A stretch of DNA of 64,000 nt from Stropharia rugosoannulata (GCA_028532985.1 JANCIK010000004.1:1860001-1924000); one strand, 5' to 3'; positions 50,613 to 63,339 are shown, counted from the first letter of the stretch. Numbers and translations are program-made. Notes: a model not told the origin generated them from the sequence alone.

Positions 50613-51866
50613 TACATTGTATTCGTGTATTAATGACCCTGTACAACGTACATAAAGGGTCCATCATACGCAAGAGAAAAGGTCATCGAATAGTGCGCCT
50701 TGGCTTCGCGTTCGCAGTCCAAGGGAACGGTAACTCTAAATACCGATTGTCGTCAGTAAGTGTAGGAGAAAGTGTACCGTTGGGCTACGAACGTATACTG
50801 CAATAGATTATATCCCTCCCCTTCATACGATAAAGAGAATGGGTTTTAAAGGCGGCATCCTTCACTCGATCTCCCCCGCGCCAGGATCATGCGCGCCCTG
50901 GCAGCGAATCGAACTCGTTGAAGATTTACCTCATTACAACGCCTCGCGTTTTTCCATACATGATTAGGCCATTTCCATAGTCTAGAGTCCTGAGTTCCTT
51001 TGAAGTGATAAAGCATAACACTTTCCGCCATTAGAGCTTCTCTGACGAGTGCGAAGATAAATCTGCACAGGGGGGTCAGGTGGTGGATTCGGCGCGGCCC
51101 TGTGCCCTTTCAAATGCGAACAAGTAAAAAGCGTATAATTAGGTGTTCCACGCTGCTTTCCCACCAAAGATCATGCACGTTGGCGCGATAGAGTAAACAT
51201 CACCCGAGCAATCGAATGTCGTAGACTTTGCGTCATCTAGATGGTGCAGCCGTGCGGTGAATGTCAAAAGCGCGCCTACAGCGACTCTCCAGCATCCAAG
51301 TTGAAGACTCAAGGAGTGCGTGTCAATGGGACATGAAACCATGATGGGATGTTGCGATGCCCGTGACAGATATATATTTCCAGCCGGCGCCGATCTGCGG
51401 GGTTGATGTTGTGGGAAATGAAAAGCTTCAGGACATCAGGTGGAGGGTGTGGCGGTCTGCAGGGTTATGATACTTAACGCGGCTGAGATGAGTGACGCGG
51501 AGGTTGGAGAAGAGTAATGCTATATCGCAGTGGGTGATGAACTGCGTACGCCAGAGAAGGGCGTATAAACATCGGGAGCTTAGAGTCAATTAACTATGAT
51601 GGGGAAGCGCCTCGTGGGTGTGACCTACGCGTCTGTGATTAGAATGCGGAGTTGCGGAGTAGGACGGAGGCTTATATATATCGAACTCAGCGGCGCCAGG
51701 GTGGGCTGCATCGTGCTCGCTCAGTGTCGTTAGTGGGTGTGGCAGGGCGTGCGGTGAGCAGCGGTTCTGCACTAATGCGAAGCCAATAACTCGGCTGAAT
51801 GGGCAGGTTTACTTATGTCAGCGAAGTCTCTTGGAGCCGAGAAACGCATCGCTGCCTCCTTGTCTC
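50613..51866. other. Intergenic, upstream of Zn2Cys6 factor
   Basis: About 1.25 kb with no supported gene, probably the long promoter of the transcription factor. A small hairpin (CCAGG...CCTGG) occurs at about 50881-50901, followed by an isolated B-box-like sequence that does not fold as a tRNA. Confidence 0.4.
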
Positions 51867-52742
51867 ATGCAATCTGTCGACGGTAAACATACTAACGGAG
51901 AGGACTCTACTCAACCTCCTTTGCAACCCCATCTCACCCCCCAACCGTCCCAGTCTTTTGCAGGCATGCCTGTCCACGTTTACCCCATTCCCAATCAGTT
52001 TCTGCAGCCCCAGCAGCCTGTTCGCTCGAAGCGCCGACAAGTCAAGAACGCTTGTACCCACTGTCAAAAGGCCTGCAAGAAATGCGACGACGCCAGACCT
52101 TGCCTTCGCTGCGTCAAGTACGGCATATCTGAAGAGTGCGTAGACTCCCAGCGCAAGGAACGGAAGAAGGGGATTAAGAGAGGGCCGTACAAGAAGCGCG
52201 ATGGAAAATGTGCGCTCTATGCCTCGGCTTGACTGGTCGCATTCATCGCTAATACTTATTATTTTTAAGATCGCGCAAGTGGCACAGTGGATCCCAGCGC
52301 GGTCTCTTCTCATGCTATCCCTGTCCCCCCCGGCGTTGGACAACCCCTTCCCTATATGCCAATGCCAGGCTACCCCCCAGGATTCTATGGTCACTATACC
52401 CCCTTGGCGTCAAAGCAGGGCGAAGGTCAATCAGTGTATCCGGCCCCCCAATATTTTCTCGCTCCCATTCCCCATCCTATAGCACCTCCGCCGCAGGGTG
52501 CAACCGAAGGCGATCCCGCTGCCTACCCAACCCAGGGGTATTATCAAGCAGCAGTACTTGCGCCCCTTTCATATCACCCTCAGTATGCCATGCCTCGTGC
52601 AGACGGGTCTCCTCTGGTTAATCAGTACCCTATGTATCCGGCGCAGGTGTATAAGAGCCCAGATAATTCTGAAGGTGATGTGATTGTTGGGGACACTGGT
52701 GGGGTCGAGGAAGCGGAGAAAGATGTTGATAAAACAGTATAA
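51867..52742 (+). CDS. Zn(II)2Cys6 transcription factor
   Basis: Fungal nuclear regulator with a binuclear zinc cluster. Start ATG 51867 (MQSVDGKHTNGEDST); the in-frame codon at 51831 is TTG. The DNA-binding region is near residues 55-85: CTHCQKACKKCDD, then ARPCLRC, VKYGISEEC, giving C-x2-C-x6-C-x5-C-x2-C-x8-C, plus an extra Cys inside the first loop, a feature of the AcuK/Ert1/Gsm1-like group. A basic linker RKERKKGIKRGPYKKRDGK follows, typical of basidiomycete members. One 60-bp intron (52210-52269) keeps the frame. The C-terminal part is rich in Pro, Tyr and Gln (YPMYPAQVYKS) with an acidic end (EEAEKDVDKTV). About 270 residues; no fungal-specific middle homology domain. Target genes unknown. 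Confidence 0.88.
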
Positions 52743-52988
52743 CATCTTCCATCTTTTTTATTTATACGTTTTCTCCATCATATCACTTTGTCTTTCTATC
52801 TACATCTCTGTAACAATGCATAATCTGTCCCTTTCTTAACATTGATTTGCTATTTAGAGAGGCCAAGGGAATATGATCATGATGGTATATGGATATAAAA
52901 TTTAAATGGTCAATAAATGGTATGAGTACAGTTTGGCGACAGTAAGGTCAGGTAAATCCCAGTTAAGTTGGATAATACTGTGTCTAAA

Positions 52989-55315
52989 TTACATTCTCTT
53001 AATTGCAGATGCTACTTCAGTCATTGATGGACGGGCAGTAGATTTCCTCTGCCAGCATCTCTGCATGAGGCTCCACAAATCATCTGGTAGGGAGATTTGG
53101 ACGTCAGGACGGGAGGGCACCAAACCCAAGTTTATAATGCCATGAATAACGGCAGCGTCTCTTCTGATGTCCGCGTAGGGATGTCTCTCCGTCAACATTT
53201 CCAGCGTCGCCATGGCGTACGAGTAGGTATCCGCCTCCTTGCTGGGTGATTTTCCCTCTATTAGTTCAGGCGCTAGCCATCGGGCGCTCCCCCCGTCTGC
53301 GGTTAAGGTTGCGGATGCACTCTTCTCCGTGACTTCTTCAATGACTTTTGCCATCCCAAAGTCACAAATGCATGCCTCGCCCTAAAAATTATTCAGATGA
53401 AGTTAGCAAAGAAAGTGGAACAAAGCTGTATTCGGCGAATTACTCGCATTGTTCATGACCAGTATGTTAGCCTATGTGACCCACAGATTAGTATCGACGG
53501 ATAACGCCAGAATACATGTACTTACACACTTCACTACAAACAGTAGGACTTTTGAATTTATGGTCGGTATAATATTCAATTACTTACCATTCCCATGAAT
53601 TACGTTCTTGGAGTGAAGATACTCCAGGCCTAGCGCGGCGCCTCGTATCTACGAAATAATGAGCGAGAAGTCCTTAAATATTTACAAAAACTTTACCAAG
53701 TGTAGACGGTCTGCATTACTTCGAGCCTTCACATACCTTAATGAATGTTCAGATAAGAAACAGAAGCTTTAGGCAGATACACTCACTCTAGAACATTTCC
53801 ATTTTCTTGCCACGGTGAGACCTACAGAAATATTAACAGAGAAATAGCAAGCACTGGACATGAAATAATTTCACCATATGAATATGCTGTCCAAGGTCCG
53901 TTACAATGCCATAGAACGGTAATATGTTACCGTTTTTGAAGTTTGCCCATAATTTGACTTCGTTCTCGAACCGCTGTGGTCCTCTAAAAAAAGTTTGAGA
54001 GAAGTCATCTTAATTGCTCACCTTTTTGGCTTTTGGATCAGATGCTTTGACATTTCTCAGTGCCTTTAGGGCAACCTAAACAAATCCATGCTGTCAGTTC
54101 AATCGAGGTAATAGAAGATGGATCAAATACCTTCTCCTCTCCAAGCCACATACCAACCCAGATATCACTGTAGGCTCCTCCGGCAACCGGAAAATTTCCG
54201 GTACGCGTCACTTCTCCATTGAGAACTTTAACAGATGGTAAAACTCCAGTTTCTCGGTGCAGATGAATTAGGCCTCGCTGGTATTGTAGATATCGCTGAC
54301 TATCTTGGATCGGAGGGGCTGATACTGAAGGGCTAGACAACCTCGATTCAGACACGCCTTCGTCTCGAAGAAGACGCAATTCCTGGGGCCATTCAACATA
54401 TTAGCATGGTGAAAAATGGACGGCGATCTCGACTTTTATTAGTACCAACCGTTTGTGCCGCTTCCATTATTTGCTCCGCTACATGTTCCCCTGACCTTTG
54501 TAGCTCTACCACGCGTTGTCTCTCAGACTTATCTGTCAGGATTTTGTAAAGAAGTTCATCCATTTCTGCTTTATAAGCGTGCATAGTTTGCAATATTTGG
54601 TTCTGAGTAGCATGTAGAGATACATTTGCGCTGCAAAGACGAGCATCAGTATTGAAGGAGTGGAAAGCTGCTTCATATCAGACGCAACTTGATCTGTGAG
54701 CAATGTCGTCGTCATTTCAGTTAACTATTCACGACGTTAGTAATTCGTATTCCTTACATGGAATAAGCCCATGGCTGTTTCGACTTCAGCGATAGATTTG
54801 TTGAGACCTTCCTTGATCTCGGTGTTCTTTACTGCTCATGGAAAGCAATGTCAGGTTCGGATCTAAGCAAACGAAGGAGATTTGTCACAGAAGGTCATGA
54901 CAGAATTATAGCTGGAGTATAGCTTCATCCGTTTGCAGACGCTTTCTATTACCCTATCAAAGGAGGTGTAGGAACTCTGAAGGTAGTTGTAAAATTCATA
55001 TAACGTACGGATAAAGTTCATCAGTTAGTTGTTGCATTTCTGACCCTTCCATCTTCGAAGATCGTTCATTGAGCAATGCCAGAATCTGCGTACACTTATT
55101 CGATAATTGCCTGGATTTTCCCTACTCACAGTGTGTGCATGGTTCATATAACGGATGAAAGAAAGAGTCAATGCCATACGCACTCGACAGACTTTCACTT
55201 CTTCACATGCATCAATGATGTTTTGCAATACAATCCCCGCGGCGCCAACGAAAGGGACACCGACTGTGCTCGCGAGATTGAGAGCATCCGCAACAGCACC
55301 AGTTACTCTCTGCAT
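52989..55315 (-). CDS. TKL kinase-like protein with MLKL/HeLo-like N-terminal region; likely pseudokinase
   Basis: About ten exons. Start ATG 55315 (MQRVTGAVADALNLAST). The first 250 residues look helical: TVGVPFVGAAGIVLQNIIDA, CEEVK, then ILALLNERSSKMEGSEMQQL, and IKEGLNKSIAEVETAMGLFH, which recalls the four-helix bundle plus brace annotated as MLKL-like in many basidiomycete proteins. The kinase-like part begins near 54250: VTRTGNFPVAGGAYSDIWVG, VALKALRNVK (the VAIK Lys is kept), NEVKLWANFKNGNILPFYGI, YLHSKNVIHGN joined through a tiny exon to VKCANILVMNN, CDFGMAK (DFG kept), SARWLAPELIEGKSPSKEAD, and ends RPSMTEVASAIKRM. The catalytic-loop Asp of HRD is Asn (HGN), so phosphotransfer is probably lost or weak. 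Exon borders in 53450-53600 are delicate. Function inferred only; could be a signalling or regulated cell-death protein. Confidence 0.65.
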
Positions 55316-55641
55316 GTTGATTGTAAACAATCAGAGGACAGCCAATAGCAGTGATAGTCAATTATTCAGAATTCAGCATCAACGAAAGTAGTCTGATAGA
55401 TAGGTGATAGATAGGTAGAGTCCTTGTAAAGATCATCATGATCTCGTTCGTACGGGTTGTATATTCGGCTTGGGGTCGGCTTTAGAATAATTGAAATTCG
55501 CACGGGCTAATAGTAGATTATGATTTCTGAACATTGCTCCGGACTTGCATGGTAAACCTCATCACCCCATAGCACGACGAGACTTTGTCACGGTGTCTCT
55601 ACCATCGGGACAACACTCTAGTAGCTGTCTAAGTACTTGTG
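55316..55641. promoter_or_regulatory. Divergent intergenic region with GATA-type short repeat
   Basis: 326 bp between the kinase-like gene and the ING gene. It holds a short imperfect GATAGATAGGT repeat at about 55393-55420. No gene seen. Confidence 0.4.
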
Positions 55642-57039
55642 ATGTCTACTCGCAAACGTCGACGTGGGGAAGCTTTCTCAGATGATGGAACCGAACAGGC
55701 TCCGGTAGTTGAAGAGGAGGAAACCCTCGACGACTCGCAACTAACGAAGGAGCAGGAAGTATGGGATGCGATTCGAGAGGCACATTATGAGGGTGAGCAT
55801 TATCTATAAACATATTTTTAATATACAATACTTATGTCACCGTTCAGCTATTGAACAATTACCACTGACCTTGGAACGACATCTTTCGCTCATGAGGAAA
55901 CTGGACGAACAGTGTATGAGTAAGTTGTTAAGGCTAACTTTGAATTCATCGCCTGACAGAGTTCATACAGGTATGACCTCGCGTCTGTTTCCCACATTGC
56001 AAAGGTATATAAAGCAACGGAAGGAGGCATTGTTGGGCGTAACCGAAAATGAAGTAGAGGTGGTGGAAGAAAGCTCTAGATTACTGGAGAGCGTACAACA
56101 CACATCTACCAAGGTCAATGGACACGCGCATACGAAAGAGGGATTACTCACGGCTTCGCGGACGCGTCGCAACGGAGTCGCTCGCCCGTCTCCTAGGAAT
56201 TCTACTCCCGCCTCCCTTCCCCCGGAAATCCATATAGACCCACAGACGACAAGAGAAAATCTAACTCACATTGGATGGATCTCGGAAGAGCTGCTTAGAG
56301 CGTCACAGGAGAAGGTTAACCTTGCTCAGACGAATTATGATTCGGTATTGTGATCATTCTAGTTCGGTATGAGGCATGCTAACCATTGATCAGGTCGACC
56401 GCCATATACGCCTCTTAGGCCAGGCTATTGCAGAACAGAAAGCTTCTATGTCTATTGAAAATGGCGATCTTATCACAGGGATGGCTCTACACCTACCAGA
56501 AGTCGTCGCTCCAGAAGGTCAGCCCCGAAAGAGTCGCACAACATTCATCAGCGATGATGAATTGTTTTCCACAAATGACGACCAAGTCGTGCCTGTACCA
56601 GAACCCAAAAAGAGTCGTTCAAAAGCTTCTCAACGTAAATCTAAGAAGAAAGGAAAGGAGAGAGTGCCCGTAGGGCAGAGTGATCAGACAAAGGACTCTG
56701 TACCTTTAACCATTACATTACCGCCTACTACCCAACAAGATGATAATGCTGTTCAGCCACCTGAGGAGTTGTATTGTTACTGCAATCGGGTGTCATTTGG
56801 AGACGTGAGTCTTAGTACCACTGCCATTTGTCTCATGCAGTCCAACTCAAGTATACCAATACCCTAGATGATAGCTTGCGATAACAATTCATGTGAACGT
56901 GAATGGGTTCGTGCAATGCATCTACTACTTATACCTTTTGACTGACCGAAAATGTTAGTTTCATCTGGGTTGTGTTGGACTTACAGAAATTCCTGAGGGT
57001 GAATGGTTTTGTAAAGATTGTAGAGAAGGCAAAGTATAG
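55642..57039 (+). CDS. ING-family PHD-finger protein
   Basis: ING proteins bind histone H3 trimethylated at lysine 4 and bring acetyltransferase or deacetylase complexes (Yng2/NuA4, Yng1/NuA3, Pho23/Rpd3L in yeast). Start ATG 55642 (MSTRKRRRGEAFSDD). The N-terminal ING helices are seen in AIEQLPLTLERHLSLMRKLD and RLFPTLQRYIKQRKEALLG, then HIGWISEELLRASQEKVNLA and VDRHIRLLGQAIAEQ. A basic linker (RKSKKKGKERVP) leads to the PHD finger at about 56770-57030: LYCYCNRVSFGDMIACDNNS, CEREWFHLGCVGLTEIPEGE, WFCKDC. All zinc ligands and the cage Trp before FHLGC are kept. Stop 57039, straight after the finger. About 400 residues, longer than yeast Yng2 because of the linker. Which complex it serves cannot be told. 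Confidence 0.92.
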
Positions 57040-57212
57040 TATTTACCGAGTGACCGGATTTACACATTGTTTGTATTATTCTAAATAATAGCATGTAACG
57101 TTGCAGTATGTATTACAATGATGTACTACAGCGTTAGTCGTAATGATACAGTATGATAAATATAAGTATAAAGTAAATACACACGTAGTATACCACGTTC
57201 CGACATTACGCA
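57040..57212. terminator. Convergent 3' region of ING gene and NUF2
   Basis: 173 bp between two converging stops; AT-rich with AATAAA-like TAAATA signals near 57155-57180. No gene. Confidence 0.4.
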
Positions 57213-58985
57213 TCACTCAGGAATGACCCGCATATTCAATTTGTTGGCTAATGTTTCCATGTATACATCTAGCAAGCATTAGAAGTCATACATACAGTTG
57301 AAGAACAAAAAACAAAAAACATCATACCAGCCTCGTGGCGCAGTTTCCAATACTCTGCTAGCAGCTCGTTCAGCTCAATTTCGCTGACCTTCAGATGATC
57401 GTTCATCTAGTGCAGTGTTTGCACGTCAGTTGGAGAAATTATAGCGCGGATGACTGAGGCTTACTTGTGCTTCAACTTGATTCGCTTCCTCCCTGACCTC
57501 CTCAATCTGCTTATCATTTTCTCTTCGATCAACTACCATCTCATCATATTCTCTTTGCAGTCTTTCAATAGTTCTTTGACTTGACAATTTTCTGTCTTCC
57601 GCGTGTTTCTGAGCCCTTTCGAGTTTTGTCTTTGCGTTGGCCAATTGATCATTGATACGCTTTAGATAGTCATTCATATTCATTAGATCAGTAAAGCTGC
57701 GAATTAATAAAAACACACCTCTTGCCGCAGTCGCAGTTCATTTCTTTCAATAACCTTTTCGTCAAGGAGATCTCGTAGTTGGGCTAGAGCTTTTTGCGAA
57801 ACTTCCAAAGACTGTACTTCTCGCTCTATGGTTTGTATTTGTTCTATACATCCTCGAATATCCTAAGTGGCATCATTTAGCATTATGAAGAGTGCTGTGA
57901 ATAAAGAGCGACTTTACCTTCTCGATGTTGTGAAGGGCGTTAACCTTGGCTTGAAGATCACGAGCTTTTGCTTCATGTATTGCCACAGTCTTTTTATCTT
58001 CCATTACAGTGATCGTCATTGTTGATATAGTCTTCTTGATACGCTCCGGTGACTGAACAATTCGAGCCCGAGTACGAGTGATGGCCTCTTCTACACTTCT
58101 TATCTCCCCTATTAAAGCTTCCTGCGAAATCTTGAGCCTTAATATGAAGGAATATGATAAGAGCTCTTTTCTACCTTTCTGTGAACAAGCGCTGATCTAT
58201 CTGCCTTGTATTGTTCAACATCCCGCACGGCTTTTTCTTGGGCATCCTTAGTATTGAACATAATGCCTGTCAAAGTAGCGTTTTCCGCGCTCAGTTGATC
58301 GCAGATGGGTTTATCCCTTGTTGCACGTTTCCTAAAAGAAATAGAAATAAGAAAACGCAATCTTTATTGATACTGTTATTCTTACTTGAGCTCTTCTGTT
58401 TTCTGTTGTACTTCTCTCAACTGATCGGCAACGTCGTCTCGTCGAATAACCAAAGCGTCCGACCTCTCCCGTAGATCCTTTAGAAAGGGGTCACAGTATT
58501 GTTCTATAAATTTCACAAAATTGATGAACGCGGACAACAGAACGATTGTTCGATCGCGTTCTGGACTGAAAAGGTCTTTTGCACTGAAGTCTTCAACTCG
58601 AGATGCTTTTGCGAAACGAGTCCTTTATATTGTTAAGAAGACATAATGAGAAGTATTGGTCACTTACAGGTGATGAAGCATGATATTAGTAGTCAGAGCC
58701 GATGAATAAAGATCCTGTGACAATTCATCAGGCGGTGAATCTGGCTGTCGCATGTATTGACCACACCTTATCTTCGACTTGGGATGAATTTAGTGAGTTC
58801 TGCACCGGCTCCCGCAGGGCTTCATGATTCAAGTCCGTAACTTGTTGTAAACATGCGCAGTAAACGCCTTCCACGAAGTCTAGAGTTGGCATCTTCAGTT
58901 GTTCAGGGCTCACGGAGATACCCCATCCGGCGAGTGCGTTGATTATGTCCGAGATACTCATTTGGGGGAAGATTCCCTTGACCAT
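57213..58985 (-). CDS. NUF2: Kinetochore protein Nuf2
   Basis: Subunit of the Ndc80 complex that binds microtubules at the outer kinetochore. Start ATG 58985. The N-terminal calponin-homology region is clear: MVKGIFPQMSISDIINALAG, WGISVSPEQLKMPTLDFVEG, VYCACLQQVTDL. Then LYSSALTTNIMLHHL, RVEDFSAKDLFSPERDRTIV and LLSAFINFVKFIEQYCDPFL, the family signature. The remainder is a long coiled coil (RDDVADQLREVQQKTEELK to LKRINDQLANAKTKLERAQK) ending VYMETLANKLNMRVIPE. About eight exons, roughly 450 residues, usual length. Stop at 57213. A second kinetochore subunit (Mis14-like) is at 955. Confidence 0.92.
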
Positions 58986-59297
58986 TATTGCTACTCTGAG
59001 AGTTTCTATCGCGTTGATAAGAGTGATGGAGGGTTGGGACTCGATTCTAACCTAGTGGTTGTTAAACGTGTATTGCCTCCAAGTTCTGCATACGCGACGT
59101 CACATGACTGACGCGTCTGTCACATCACAACACATCACTCATTTACTACAGGAGGACAATCAATATAAAGCCTAATCAGGTCTCCAGATTCGCACGGTGG
59201 GCGGTTCTATCTTTGACTTCGAAGGAGCGCGTTACTGACGGACCTCTCGCATCCTGCATATATGCCCCAGTCTGACCCCTACTGATATGGGTATACT

Positions 59298-62200
59298 ATG
59301 TCCTATATCCCGAATTGTGTCTATTCAGCTAAACACCTGCCTTTTACAGATTCTCACTCAACCATACGTAATCCATCATCAGAAGGTGCCCTAACTATCA
59401 AGGTGCCCATTTAACTTTTGTATTTTGTGAGTCCCTAGCTAACACTTTGTCACCTCAAGGTTAGCAAGTTCAAACCCTCCATGCCTATCTCATCGAAACC
59501 GGACTCCAGTACGCCATTAAAATATTGCCAGACAGACGTAATGATTCTAAACGCTCATTAACTACTATGTAGCTCGACGTGCCAATGGACTATCCGCTTT
59601 CTCGACTCCTGGTTTTCAAGGTGTTAAACAGTACTCTGGCCATAGCGCTGTAAAACAGGATGTTATATCGATATCTAGTGATTCCGCTCCTTCAACTCCT
59701 GGAAAGAATTCCATTAAACGACATTCTTCTGGATTTTCCATTCCCGACGAGTTGTCGCCTCCGGTGAAACGAATGAAGAAGATGCCTGACGAATGGAAAG
59801 AGAACATCTTTCAGAATTCTTCCGCCACAAACGTGAATTCTTCTACTGAACCGCCGCGAGTCCACAGAATAGACACATTGTCTAGCTTTTCTGATCTGAA
59901 TCCCCAGGTGCGTGGAACTGCCATCTATACTAGTCGTCCCCGCTTAAAACATATTGCTTTTAGTTATCGTTACAAACATTAATGCAATATCAAATCTATG
60001 CCCTTGACCTGTCGAAGCATTTCTCTCAAGAAGGGCTTGCTTATCATAGTGGCACCGACATGGAGAAGGATATATGTTTAATTGAAAGTATCAAGTAAGT
60101 AACACGGAATGCATACCAGAAGTTGTAATTCAATACCGACGTTCATTCAGAAAAGTTATCGATAATCGCTTGGAAGTTATAGACGGCCTCATCAAGGTTC
60201 ACAGTCGCAATCGCATTGATCCCCTTGCTGGACCAATAGTTACTGCTTCATCGCCGACCATGCGTCCACAAGAACCAAAAGCCCTATATCGCGACACAAC
60301 TATCGTCGTGGATAATGCTGTTCATGAGGCAAGCGGCTCATCTTACACCAAAGAAGCAGTGACAGATGTCGATTATTGGGAAGGCATTGAAGAAATTCCA
60401 ATGGATTTTGACACCAATAAAATTACTTCCTGCTCAACGACACAGACCATTCGCGATGACTCAGCGTTAACTTCTACGTCATTCTACGCTGAAGTGCGTT
60501 CTCAGCTAACCAATATGTTCAAGCTTGCCAATTTTCGACACAACCAACTGGGTGCTATCACAGCCACTCTTGAAGGCAAGGACGTTTTTGTTTTGATGCC
60601 TACTGGCGGGGGCAAAAGTCTCTGTTATCAACTCCCGGCGGTGTGTACCACAGGTAAAACAAAAGGCGTTACCGTAGTTGTTTCGCCTCTACTTGCCCTC
60701 ATGAAGGACCAAGTCAAAAGTCTGATGGGGAAGAATATCAACGCCCTGCTATCTACGTCCGAGACAGGAGGGGATGACTGGAATCGACTTATTGTACACA
60801 AGCCCAAACCGTCCATGTGGTATCTTACACCAGAGAAGTTGCGCGATAGTGGAAAGGTCAACGATATTTTAGCCAGGTTATACAAGGATGGTTCTCTGGC
60901 ACGTTTTGTAATTGATGAGGCTCACTGTATATCGACATGGGGTCAGGACTTCCGAGACGCTGTGAGTTCATGCACTATATATCAGACGCCTTGTGAACTT
61001 ACTATATCATCTAGTATACCTCCCTAGGATCCCTACGTGATAAATACCCAAATGTGCCAATAATGGCTTTGACAGCGACAGCAAATAAGCGCACTGTGTG
61101 CGATATCATTGCTCAGCTTCGCCTGCGGAGAGATCACGTTTCTTTTACCCAATCATTCAATCGGACAAATCTTTCCTATATGGTCAGGACAAAACGCGGA
61201 AGTCCTTTGAACGAAATTGTAAATTTTGTCAATACGAAACACCAGGGTCATGCTGGTGTTGTCTATTGCCTAGCTCGGCAAACATGCGAGAATGTGGCTA
61301 AAGGTCTGCGAGAGAAGAGCATCAGTGCTGCTCATTTTCATGCAGGAATGTCAGCCGCGGACAAAGAACAAACTGCTGATGACTGGCAAACGGGGAAAGT
61401 ACTTATTATAGTTGCCACAGTACGTTGCGGGCCACTATCTATTATTTCCAATAACCAACTAATACGCTCACCTGTTAAGATCGCATTCGGAATGGGTATA
61501 GACAAATCAAATGGTATGATGCTACTACCACTATCACTACTTGGCTGATGACCTCAATGCATATAGTGCGGTTTGTTATACACTACGATATGCCAAAAAC
61601 ACTCTCTGGGTAAACTTGATTTTTTTTTAAAAAAATTCATATATATGTCGCATGTTTATCTACGCTTTAACACATTTAGGTACTATCAAGAGACCGGTCG
61701 GGCGGGACGAGATGGCGAGCATGCAGACTGTCTTATGTGTATGTTTGTTGAACCTACTTTGTATCTCATTACTGACACATACGACCAGTTTATTCAGGCC
61801 ATGATTTATTCAAACTACGGAATCAGATTCAGAAGTCAGACGATATTACCGAAGAAAGCAAACGGCGACAAGAGGCCGCGGTAAAAGAAGTTTACGAGTT
61901 CTGTAAAAAGATCTCTGTATGCCGTCGCGTACAACTACTGCGCCATTTTGACGAAGATTTCGATAGCGAACTTTGCCAAATGGGCTGCGACACATGTCAA
62001 GATGATAGGGAAACAGTTTCAAGAAACGTTACAAATTATGTCCGTGGCGCGCTAGCACTCGCGAAGGCAGTTCACAAGGATAGAATTACCTTCGTACAAT
62101 TTGGGAATGCATTGCGAGGATCGAAAGCGTCAGAAATATTGACTAAAGGCCTCGATAAACATCCACAACATGGGTCTTGTAGCGATTTGCCCAAGGAGTT

Positions 62201-63339
62201 ATGTGATCTCATGCTAGATGAATTACTTTACCTAGGACTTCTTGCAAAAGCGACCACCCAAAATGCATCTGGATTCCACACAGAGTATCTTGCGGTATGT
62301 TTTGAATTTACTGTACTATTTGCACGTCAATCATATCACCCTCATAGCTTGGGGACTATTTTAATGAATTTTTGAAGAGCGATCAGCCTGTGATCATTGA
62401 TTGGCGCCCAACCCCCACTGGCAAAGGCGCCCCAAGGCAGCCAAGGCAGCGCAAAGCAGCACCAGCATACGCCGTGGACGTACCTCCTCGCTCAAGGAAG
62501 GGGAAGAAAAAGGCTGTGGAAGAAGACCCAATTAAGCACTATGATGATATGTATGCGGATGACTTCGACGAGAGTCATTTCGATAACATTCCGGAGCTGA
62601 ATACTCCTGAAGCGATCAATGAACAAAGCAACTCCGCAGATCCAACCGTCATACGTCCCTCCTCGACCATTACACTACCCCTTCCACCGGCTCCCATGCC
62701 TCTAAACACAAATTCTGCGGTCGTATTGCTATATAAAGACATGGTTAAGCTTCGGGACGAAGTGAGTTCTCAGCCCTATCTTCCGTACAGTATCCTCACC
62801 CCTCTTCACAGATCATGCTTAATAATAAGTTTCATTCCCAGGATCAGGTATTTACGGACGAGATTTTGCAGATTCTGAGTATCTGCTGTCCTGCAGGTAT
62901 TATTTACAGATCACCTATCAAATTCGAGGATACAGCTGCTTATTATCCTTCTGTTTAGACTATAACGACTTTACACGGAGCTTGACAGACGCTGTTAAGA
63001 TGGATGTGCCAAACCCCGCTGAGTATGCAAAGAGTCGATGGCTTAGCTACGGGCAAGAGTTCCTGCAGCTCTGCATAAGGCATAAGACCGCTATGCTGGA
63101 CTCAAGGTAAATCTACTATTCTTGTTTAATATCTGGTGCTAAACGCATAACCATCAAGCTCTGCGCCTGTTCCACAGACTGCTAAGGCTCCTTTGAAAAA
63201 GTTTGACACCTCTATGTATGCTTATAAGTCTGACCCGGTGGGCTGCAACTCTAGCTCCGGATCCGCCTCAGCGTCCACTGCTCAATCTTCAATGAAAGCC
63301 AAAACTAAGTTTAAGCCTGCGCCAACAAAAAAACCCTAA
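59298..63339 (+). CDS. RecQ-family DNA helicase (Sgs1/BLM type)
   Basis: RecQ helicases unwind forks and recombination intermediates, with Top3/Rmi1 in the Sgs1/BLM group. The 5' end is tentative: ATG 59298 (MSYIPNCVYSAKHLPF) with an exon at about 59467-59540; coding is firm from about 59575. Core: FRHNQLGAITATLEGKDVFV, Walker A MPTGGGKSLCYQLPA (about 60597), VVSPLLALMKDQVKSL, DEAHCISTWGQDFR, IMALTATANKRTVCDIIAQL, SFNRTNLSYMV, VVYCLARQTCENVAKGL, IAFGMGIDKS and ETGRAGRDGEHADC. The RecQ zinc-binding segment CRRVQLLRHFDEDFDSELCQ then MGCDTC has its four cysteines. The RQC winged-helix region follows (SDLPKELCDLMLDELLYLGL). The tail is acidic then basic (RSRKGKKKAVEEDP) and ends KFKPAPTKKP. No HRDC domain recognised. 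The N-terminus is shorter than in Sgs1 or BLM. Many introns; those near 61420-61790 were joined by frame. Confidence 0.88.

Noticed and set aside
50880..50970. B-box-like GTTCGATTC and A-box-like TGGCCTAATCA on the minus strand, suggesting a tRNA or SINE
   Set aside because: Acceptor and T-stem bases do not pair and no cloverleaf can be formed; too weak for a tRNA, and no SINE body is seen.
61410..61790. Apparent breaks in the RecQ helicase motifs V-VI region
   Set aside because: GT-AG introns rejoin IVAT-IAFGMGIDKS and KTLSG-YYQETGRAGRDG without loss of any motif.
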